This document shows positions 53,903 through 64,000 of a stretch of 64,000 nt of DNA, one piece after another. Positions within the stretch are counted from its first letter, which is position 1. Every line of letters starts with the position of its first letter. The notes below the pieces were generated by a model. That model worked only from the letters and a program-made list of their open reading frames with translations. It searched no databases and was not told the origin of the DNA. Position numbers and translations under genes: made by a program. Source of the DNA: Neobacillus sp. CF12. Lineage in GTDB: Bacteria > Bacillota > Bacilli > Bacillales > Cytobacillaceae. The DNA is taken from contig NZ_JAUCEU010000007.1 of assembly GCF_030348765.1 (NCBI RefSeq), positions 4,499,501-4,563,500 on the forward strand, in the 5' to 3' direction.

Positions 53903-54841
53903 ATGTTTACTAAAAAGAACAAACAAAAAAAATTCACATTAGTTCGTAAAAGAGTGCCCTTTTTATTTATTTTACCCTGGATCATCGGTTTTATCGTTTT
54001 TACTTTAGGACCGTTAGTTTTTTCATTAATCATGAGTTTGTTTGATTGGCCGATTGCCGGCGAAGCGAAATTTATTGGATTAGGTAATTTTAAGGAGATG
54101 TTTACGGCTGATCCTCAGTTTTATGATTCGCTGATTATCACTTTGAAATTTGCATTAATATTTGTTCCATTAAACCTCTTTGTTGCATTGGTGCTTGCAC
54201 TGCTTATCACGCAGCCAATCAAAGGAATTAAGATCTTTAGGACCATCTTCTATCTGCCGGCCGTTGTATCCGGTGTGGCTGTGTCCATTATATGGGGTTG
54301 GATGTTTAACTCTGAGTATGGAGTTTTAAATTATATATTATCCTTGCTTGGTATCGAAGGACCAAACTGGCTGATTGATCCCAAATGGGCCATTGTAACG
54401 ATTGTGGTTGCAAGTGCTTGGGGCGTCGGGACGATGATGTTGATTTTTTATACGGATATTAAAGGAATTCCACATGAAATGTATGAAGCAGCATCCATTG
54501 ATGGAGCGGGTCCGATTAGGCAATTTGTTAGTATCACGATTCCTACTATTACACCAACCATCCTATTTAATGTCATCACTTCTGTTATCGCGGCGTTACA
54601 GCAATTAACATTAGTGTTGCTATTAACCGGGGGCGGCCCATTAAAATCAACTTATTTCTATGGACTATTTGTCTATAACAATGCATTTAAACACCATGAA
54701 CTTGGTTATGCCAGCGCAAATGCCTGGTTTATGTTTATCATCATCCTGCTATTGACGATGTTAATCTTTAAGTCATCCTCTACATGGGTATTCTATGAGG
54801 CTGAAGTGAAAAAGGAAAGAAAAGGAAGGAAAAGAAAATGA
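53903..54841 (+). CDS. sugar ABC transporter permease (MalF type)
   Basis: A 312-residue permease with six helices and EAASIDGAGPIRQFVS followed by IPTITP. It has a strongly basic C-terminus (KKERKGRKRK). It begins 115 bp behind the binding-protein gene after GAGGGAAAT. It overlaps the next gene by 4 nt (ATGA) and forms a heterodimer with its product. Confidence 0.92.
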   Translation: MFTKKNKQKKFTLVRKRVPFLFILPWIIGFIVFTLGPLVFSLIMSLFDWPIAGEAKFIGLGNFKEMFTADPQFYDSLIITLKFALIFVPLNLFVALVLALLITQPIKGIKIFRTIFYLPAVVSGVAVSIIWGWMFNSEYGVLNYILSLLGIEGPNWLIDPKWAIVTIVVASAWGVGTMMLIFYTDIKGIPHEMYEAASIDGAGPIRQFVSITIPTITPTILFNVITSVIAALQQLTLVLLLTGGGPLKSTYFYGLFVYNNAFKHHELGYASANAWFMFIIILLLTMLIFKSSSTWVFYEAEVKKERKGRKRK

Positions 54842-55659
54842 AGATAACACGAAAACATAAAATCATTGTTTACAGCATTCTTGTCCTCTTTTCTCTTTAT
54901 TTTCTATTTCCGTTTATATGGGCATTCATTACGGCACTTAAATCCGAAACAGAAGTATTTAGCTTTCCACCTAAGTTTGTCCCAGATGTCCCATTGTTTA
55001 GTAATTTTATGGATGCCTGGAATAGCCAGCCCTTTGGAACATATTTTAAGAATTCGATGATTGTTACAGTGTTAACGACAATCGGTCAACTCATATCTTG
55101 TTCCTTAGTTGCGTATGGATTTGCAAGATATGACTTTAAATTTAAAAACATTCTCTTTATCCTGCTTTTATCAACGATGATGATTCCGTGGGATGTTACG
55201 ATGATTCCACTTTATATGGAATTTAACATGTTTGGCTGGATTAATACGTTAAAACCACTGATCGTCCCTGCCTTTTTCGGCTCAGCTTATAATATCTTTT
55301 TGCTAAGGCAGTTTTTAATGAACATTCCTAAAGATTTAGAAAATGCAGCAAGAATTGATGGAGCAAACGAGTTCCAAATCTTTTATAAAATTTTTCTGCC
55401 AATTATGAAGGCACCTTTAACCTTGATTGCTGTATTAAATATTATTTTGGTTTGGAATGACTACTTAGGACCACTTATTTATTTAAATGATCAATCCAAA
55501 TATACGATGGCGCTTGGTTTAGCATCATTCCAAGGCGTACATGAACTTCAAATTATTCCTATTATGGCAATGACGCTTGTTATGATCATTCCGCCAGTAA
55601 TCGTTTTTGCCTTTGCGCAGAAATATATTGTCGAAGGAATTAGCGGTTCAATCAAGTAA
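54838..55659 (+). CDS. sugar ABC transporter permease (MalG type)
   Basis: A 273-residue partner permease with NAARIDGANEFQIFYK and the C-terminal YIVEGISGSIK. It is translationally coupled to the preceding permease gene and 21 bp from the beta-galactosidase gene. No ATPase gene is linked. Confidence 0.92.
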   Translation: MKITRKHKIIVYSILVLFSLYFLFPFIWAFITALKSETEVFSFPPKFVPDVPLFSNFMDAWNSQPFGTYFKNSMIVTVLTTIGQLISCSLVAYGFARYDFKFKNILFILLLSTMMIPWDVTMIPLYMEFNMFGWINTLKPLIVPAFFGSAYNIFLLRQFLMNIPKDLENAARIDGANEFQIFYKIFLPIMKAPLTLIAVLNIILVWNDYLGPLIYLNDQSKYTMALGLASFQGVHELQIIPIMAMTLVMIIPPVIVFAFAQKYIVEGISGSIK

Positions 55660-55662
55660 TAA

Positions 55663-58742
<3,080 letters not shown>

Positions 58743-58743
<1 letters not shown>

Positions 58744-58782
58744 AATTTCAAAGGCAGGGGAAACCCTGCTTATTTGAAATTT
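58743..58782 (+). other. intercistronic stem-loop
   Basis: AAATTTCAAA and GGCAGGG pair with CCCTGC and TTTGAAATTT around a GAAA tetraloop, with a small bulge. There is no T-run. It may act as an mRNA processing or stabilising structure between the two glycosidase genes. Confidence 0.55.
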
Positions 58783-58816
58783 AGCAGCAGACTATAAAAT
58801 GACTGGGAGAAATAGG

Positions 58817-60493
58817 ATGAATTTAGATATTAAAGAAATACCATTTTCCAGATTTGGCTCCTATTTTTGTGTTTCACAAGAAAAGGATGCTGTTTATATT
58901 CGAGACGTGCATGGAGGGGATGACGCACCATCCAAGCTTTTTCAACTAGATATCGTTAAGGATGGGGTCGAACAGGAATACGAAGTACGTGCTTCAGAGG
59001 TATCCCTGTCCTTCTATTTAAAGGGCCAATCGGAATGTGTGGCGGAAATCATCATTCCTGAAGAAGATGAACTCCATATTGAGGTACAAGATGCAGAACT
59101 TAGGTTAAAAGCGACAAAAGGAAAATATGATTCATTAATGGAATTGGAAGATGGCATGTATGAATACCACATCTATCCGAAGGAATTAAAATTAATGATC
59201 ATCAACCTAAATGGTGAAATGACTGTCCGGGCACCTTGGAATATCATTGGGAACGATTTTATTGATATGCGTTTGAAAAATGGCCATTTTGTTATCGAGA
59301 GTTATCGTACCGTTTATCAAAAAAAGGATTATCCTCCTTTTAGCCAAGGAAAAGAACAGGTTGAGGTGCTATACAAAGAATGGTTCGATTCCATGAAAAA
59401 GGGATATCAACAAGCGGAATATCTGCCTTCCTTGGAGAGGGCTTCCTATATTACATGGTCAAGTGTTGTTCATCCGGATGGAATCCTTAAAGACTATGCG
59501 ATGTATATGTCAAAACTGTGGATGTATAATATTTGGTCGTGGGATAATTGCTTTAACGCTTTAAATTTAGGTGAACACTATCCGGAACTTGCCTACGCTC
59601 AATTTAAGATTTTTATGGACACTCAAGATGTTTCGGGCGCTTATCCAGATTTCGTAAATGATAAATTCATTTCCTACAATTGTGTTAAGCCGCCAATTTT
59701 TGCTTATGTCTATGAGCAACTTATGGAAAAAAATGATTACTTTAAAGACACACAGCGATTAAGAGCAGTTTATGAGTCTACTAAAAAGGTAATGAACTAT
59801 TTTGATGACTATCGCACCTTTCAGGGAAGGCTGCCACACTATAAACATGGAAATGATTCCGGCTGGGATAATGCTTCGTTATTTCATGAGGGAATGCCAG
59901 TGGAAGCACCTGATCTTGCAAGTTTTTTAATACGTTCCTATGATATCCTCACCTCCTTTGCTGAAATTTTGGGTGAAAAGGAAGAGGCTGCACAGTTTAA
60001 GAATAAAGCAGACTCCATTCTTGCCCTGTTACTTGAAAGACTATATGACGATGATGGTTTTTATGGCCGCGTTGGTAAAAATGGAGAGAAAATCAGTATT
60101 AGAACTAGTTTAATACTAAGGTTGCCAGTCATCATTGGTTATCGCTTGGATAAAGACATCATGGACACCTTAGTGTCTGACCTAGAAGCAAATTATGAAA
60201 CAAAGTATGGCTTGGCAACTGAAAGTGTAACAAGTGAGTTATATCAGGAAAATGGATATTGGCTCGGTCCTATTTGGGCTCCTGTTACCTATCTCTTTAT
60301 CCATGCTTTAAAAAGTAATGGATACGAAGAGGCTGGAAATCGTCTAAGAGATAAGTTTTTAGACCTCACGCTCATAGGCGGGATGGCGGAAAACTTCGAT
60401 CCACTAACTGGAAAAGGATTGGTTGATACATCCTTTACATGGACATCTAGTGTATTTCTGCTGCTATTAGAAGATAAGTTAAGGGGTGATTAA
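58817..60493 (+). CDS. (alpha/alpha)6-barrel glycoside hydrolase (GH63/trehalase-like)
   Basis: A 558-residue enzyme. An N-terminal beta domain (about 1-185) precedes a helical barrel. Barrel motifs are LWMYNIWSWDNCFNAL, SGAYPDFVND, NDSGWDNASLF, ENGYWLGPIWAPV and the C-terminal AENFDPLTGKG. These fit the GH-G clan group that includes GH37, GH63 and amylo-1,6-glucosidase-like proteins. ATG 58817 follows GGGAGAAATAGG. Substrate specificity is unknown. It is cytosolic and follows lacZ, so it may remove an alpha-linked residue from the same imported oligosaccharide. Confidence 0.8.
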   Translation: MNLDIKEIPFSRFGSYFCVSQEKDAVYIRDVHGGDDAPSKLFQLDIVKDGVEQEYEVRASEVSLSFYLKGQSECVAEIIIPEEDELHIEVQDAELRLKATKGKYDSLMELEDGMYEYHIYPKELKLMIINLNGEMTVRAPWNIIGNDFIDMRLKNGHFVIESYRTVYQKKDYPPFSQGKEQVEVLYKEWFDSMKKGYQQAEYLPSLERASYITWSSVVHPDGILKDYAMYMSKLWMYNIWSWDNCFNALNLGEHYPELAYAQFKIFMDTQDVSGAYPDFVNDKFISYNCVKPPIFAYVYEQLMEKNDYFKDTQRLRAVYESTKKVMNYFDDYRTFQGRLPHYKHGNDSGWDNASLFHEGMPVEAPDLASFLIRSYDILTSFAEILGEKEEAAQFKNKADSILALLLERLYDDDGFYGRVGKNGEKISIRTSLILRLPVIIGYRLDKDIMDTLVSDLEANYETKYGLATESVTSELYQENGYWLGPIWAPVTYLFIHALKSNGYEEAGNRLRDKFLDLTLIGGMAENFDPLTGKGLVDTSFTWTSSVFLLLLEDKLRGD

Positions 60494-61378
60494 ATGCAAA
60501 AGTATATGGGGGAAATAGCCCTTACGATTACGGCGATAATATGGGGGAGTGGATTTGTTGCTAGTAGCATCTCTTTGGAGCACTTTACTCCCTATCAGAT
60601 TTTGGCAGGAAGGTTTATAATAGGAACTATCATTTTAAGCATAATTTTCCATAAAAGACTGAAAAATATTAACAAAAGTACGATTATAAAAGGGGCTGTA
60701 TTGGGGATCTTCTTATACCTGGCCTTTGCGTTGCAAACGGTGGGCCTTCAATATACAACACCTTCAAAAAATGCCTTTTTAACGGCAGTGAATGTTGTGA
60801 TTGTCCCTTTTATTGCCTTTGTCATGTATAAACGAAAAATTGATATGTATGAATTAGTGGGCGCCATCCTAGCAATGGTCGGTGTTGGCATCTTATCACT
60901 TAAACTCTCCGCTGACATTAATATCGGGGATTTGCTGACACTGGGCTGTGCTTTTGGATTCGCATTCCATATATTTTATACAGCAAAATATGTAAAAGAT
61001 TCAGATCCTGTTTCCTTAACGCTCATCCAAATGCTGACAGCTGCAGTAATCGGAAGCCTTGTGGTTGTTTTTAAAGGAGAAACATCGGTTGTTATCGAAA
61101 CGGAAGGTTTGTTCTCTCTTCTTTATCTAGGTGTTTTTTCAACAACGATTGCTTATCTCTTGCAAACTGTTGCTCAAAAAATGATAACCGAAACAAAAGC
61201 AGCGATTATTCTTTCAACAGAAGCATTTTGGGGAATGGTCTTTTCCGTTGCTATATTGAATGAAGTAATGACGATAAAAATGGTATTAGGTGCTATCCTT
61301 ATCCTTTGTGCGATCATTATTTCAGAAACAAAATTACCTTTTTTAAAAAAGAATAAATTAAAGGAAATACGTCATTGA
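60494..61378 (+). CDS. EamA/DMT-family transporter
   Basis: A 294-residue membrane protein with ten predicted helices arranged as two EamA repeats (first ALTITAIIWGSGFVASSISL; second from GDLLTLGCAFGFAFHIFY). It starts on the base after the preceding stop, with AAGGGGTGA as ribosome site, so it belongs to the galactoside operon. Family members export or import amino acids, nucleotides or other metabolites. Here it could release surplus sugar. The role is unproven. Confidence 0.88.
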   Translation: MQKYMGEIALTITAIIWGSGFVASSISLEHFTPYQILAGRFIIGTIILSIIFHKRLKNINKSTIIKGAVLGIFLYLAFALQTVGLQYTTPSKNAFLTAVNVVIVPFIAFVMYKRKIDMYELVGAILAMVGVGILSLKLSADINIGDLLTLGCAFGFAFHIFYTAKYVKDSDPVSLTLIQMLTAAVIGSLVVVFKGETSVVIETEGLFSLLYLGVFSTTIAYLLQTVAQKMITETKAAIILSTEAFWGMVFSVAILNEVMTIKMVLGAILILCAIIISETKLPFLKKNKLKEIRH

Positions 61379-61409
61379 ATAGTAGCAAGATAAAAAAACA
61401 TGCAGGTAG

Positions 61410-62426
<1,017 letters not shown>

Positions 62427-62430
62427 AGCC

Positions 62431-62475
62431 AGGACAACTCTACCTATAATTGGTGGATTGTCCTATTTTTTATTT
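62431..62475 (+). terminator. terminator of galactoside operon
   Basis: AGGACAA (62431-62437) and TTGTCCT (62458-62464) followed by ATTTTTTATTTC. Confidence 0.7.
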
Positions 62476-62477
62476 CT

Positions 62478-62508
62478 GAAAAAAGAGAGCGAAAAGTTCG
62501 CTCTCTTT
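62478..62508 (-). terminator. terminator of small membrane-protein gene
   Basis: A perfect 12-bp stem AAAGAGAGCGAA/TTCGCTCTCTTT (62482-62493 and 62497-62508). A T-run follows on the minus strand. Confidence 0.8.
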
Positions 62509-62522
62509 ACTAACCTAAATAT

Positions 62523-62717
62523 TTACCTTCTTTTAACTAAACAAAGCACCCCTTGAACGATTAAAACCAGTGAAAATAAAAGGATAGCTAGAACACCAAT
62601 AAGGACAACTAATGGACTCAGCGGCTGAAGAATTCCTGTTAACGGTACTCGTAAAAGGGCGAACCCAGCGATGATACAGGCTAAATAGAGAAAAGGACTT
62701 CGATCCAAAACACTCAT
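62523..62717 (-). CDS. small two-helix membrane protein, unknown
   Basis: A 64-residue protein with two hydrophobic segments (about 8-26 and 33-60) joined by a short loop (PLTGILQPLS) and ending KRR. The start follows AAAGGAGTG. No family was recognised with confidence. It has its own terminator. Confidence 0.6.
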   Translation of the reverse strand: MSVLDRSPFLYLACIIAGFALLRVPLTGILQPLSPLVVLIGVLAILLFSLVLIVQGVLCLVKRR

Positions 62718-62942
62718 GGTATACTCACTCCTTTCGCGGGGACTTACTTAATACTATTCATAACTGGAGTGAGATATTTACCAGGATAATAAATCAGGGC
62801 AAAACGACTAGTATTTTGGAAGACAATCCCTAAACGCTCCAACTTCGGATGTGGGTATTATGGCATTTTCTAGAACTGGGTGGATGTGTGTGACTAATAG
62901 AGGGAACATAACATAAATTAACTGTTTTAAAGGGGAAATAAC

Positions 62943-63404
62943 ATGTCGATTCTAGTGGTATTTATTTTCTTTATTCTCCTAGATATTATCACTTTTCTTG
63001 TCCCAAAAAGATTAAGCAGTATAGAGCTTTATACAACAAATCTGTTTGCTTTATTATTTGGAATCAATGTGGATATGGTCCTGAATTTTAAATACCATTT
63101 GTACGGGTATTTTGGTAAGGGATTTCAGTGGCTGGGGTATATTGGTGAGTTTCTCTATTTTATACCGGTTAGTGTATTGTTTTTAAACTATTATCCCTTA
63201 AAAGGAACCAATCTAACGAAACTTCTTTACATCCTAGCATGGTCATTTGTCTCCGTAATCATTGAGTTTATAATAGAAAAAACGCACTTCTTCAACTATA
63301 CGGGATGGAAACTCTGGTATTCTGCCTGCTTGTATCCATTTATATTTCTTATTTTGATTACCCATTTAAGAATCGTTAAGAAGATGATAAATAGCAAAAA
63401 GTGA
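62943..63404 (+). CDS. CBO0543-like family membrane protein
   Basis: A 153-residue protein with four or five predicted helices. It has conserved YHLYGYFGKGFQW, FYFIPVSVLFLNYYP-like and FFNYTGWKLWYSA segments that recall the clostridial/bacillar CBO0543 family of unknown function. The start follows AAGGGGAAAT. It is monocistronic. The 225 bp before it show no gene. Confidence 0.65.
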   Translation: MSILVVFIFFILLDIITFLVPKRLSSIELYTTNLFALLFGINVDMVLNFKYHLYGYFGKGFQWLGYIGEFLYFIPVSVLFLNYYPLKGTNLTKLLYILAWSFVSVIIEFIIEKTHFFNYTGWKLWYSACLYPFIFLILITHLRIVKKMINSKK

Positions 63405-63440
63405 CCGAACCCACATTAAGCATGGAATCAGTCACTTCGT

Positions 63441-64000
63441 TTAAAACGCCTCAGCACTTTTCTTTAATCCATTTTCCTCCGTAAGGTCTGGGTGAACTTT
63501 TCGAATGACTGCGGGTCGTGCAAGAACCAAAACCACGGCCATTAATAAACCCGATGACAGAATCAGAACCATGTAAGCAGGGAAGATATCGTACAAAAAT
63601 CCATAGATGATCATTCCTAAAGGCGATAATGCCATGGCAACGGTTTCGACGATTGAAAATACACGACCTTTAAATTCATCCGCGATTTGTTTTTGCATCA
63701 TCACTTGTGTCGGCGTATTGACGATAACAATGCAAGTGCCTAAGACAAATTGAAGGAGGATATAGTAGCCAAACATTAGGTTATATCCCATTGAAAATAG
63801 TAAAGGCAGTGCTGTTGCCCCCATGATTGTCCCCATAATGATAATGCCCCTTTTCGCTACAAGCAGCGGAAATTTAACTTCTTTCCTGACAGACAGATAA
63901 ATGGACAGGAGTAGCATTCCAACGGCGAAGGCACCTTCTGTAAAACCAAAATGCTGAGAAGCCATCTTTAATTTTTCGATCAGAATATAGGAATACCCGA
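63441..64000 (-). CDS. MFS transporter, C-terminal part (runs off the window)
   Basis: The open frame continues past the window end, so about 186 residues are visible and the start is not seen. Six or so helices remain (LLVAKRGIIIMGTIMGATALP is one region), with NTPTQVMMQKQIADEFKGRVFS, the loop typical of the second half of MFS drug-efflux and macrolide-type transporters. It ends in a hydrophilic tail (PDLTEENGLKKSAEAF). The substrate is unknown. Confidence 0.82.
   Translation of the reverse strand, partial: GYSYILIEKLKMASQHFGFTEGAFAVGMLLLSIYLSVRKEVKFPLLVAKRGIIIMGTIMGATALPLLFSMGYNLMFGYYILLQFVLGTCIVIVNTPTQVMMQKQIADEFKGRVFSIVETVAMALSPLGMIIYGFLYDIFPAYMVLILSSGLLMAVVLVLARPAVIRKVHPDLTEENGLKKSAEAF

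Overview
The window looks like chromosomal DNA of a low-GC, endospore-former-type Bacillaceae (Bacillus/Neobacillus-like). The reasons are AGGAGG-type ribosome binding sites, frequent TTG and GTG starts, YesM/YesN-type regulators, sugar ABC importers without their own ATPase (MsmX-type sharing), a YmaF homologue, and an alr/ald/AdeR-like alanine block. I saw no rRNA, tRNA, phage genes, transposase or CRISPR array. The genus is an inference.

Layout. (1) 1-6122: small lipoprotein, aldo/keto reductase (minus), then a YesM-like sensor kinase, a YesN-like regulator and an orphan solute-binding protein with no lipobox cysteine. (2) 6130-6961: array of sixteen 52-bp tandem repeats, followed by a NERD/zinc-ribbon protein (minus). 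(3) 8014-14793: fructan or fructo-oligosaccharide module (two permeases, binding protein, cytoplasmic GH32, fructokinase) and a DoxX protein. (4) 15069-26142: second sugar operon with binding protein, two permeases, ADP-ribosylglycohydrolase-fold protein, two MDR dehydrogenases, AraC regulator, two TIM-barrel isomerases and a Gfo/Idh/MocA oxidoreductase. It contains two short N-terminal gene remnants, each overlapping the next start codon. (5) 26167-30672: GDPD, MgtC, a decayed block (fructokinase tail, frameshifted EAL domain), a second DoxX gene behind a Rex-type operator, an APH-family kinase and YmaF. (6) 30813-41425: S9 peptidase, YdjM-like protein, alanine racemase, alanine dehydrogenase, PucR-type regulator, amino-acid permease, and an ABC-2 exporter pair. 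(7) 41604-52207: a catabolic operon behind two identical LacI/CcpA-type operators: AtuA-like (DUF1446) protein, DUF4387 protein, PfkB kinase, two permeases, binding protein, two ADP-ribosylglycohydrolase-fold enzymes (one with an extra C-terminal beta domain) and a LacI regulator. (8) 52279-62475: galactoside operon (binding protein, two permeases, GH2 beta-galactosidase, (alpha/alpha)6 glycosidase, EamA transporter, LacI regulator). (9) 62478-64000: small membrane proteins and the end of an MFS transporter.

How it works together. Four separate carbohydrate ABC importers (8060, 15251, 44371 and 52549 onwards) each carry a binding protein and two permeases and no ATPase, so all should depend on a shared ATPase encoded elsewhere. 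Each is joined to its own intracellular hydrolases and regulator or operator, so most of the window is a string of inducible glycoside-use islands. The best candidate for an undescribed system is region 7. It combines an AtuA-like/DUF4387 pair, a ribokinase-like kinase and two ADP-ribosylglycohydrolase-fold proteins with a sugar importer. I infer a pathway for an imported glycoside, possibly an N-glycoside or riboside, but the substrate cannot be read from the sequence.
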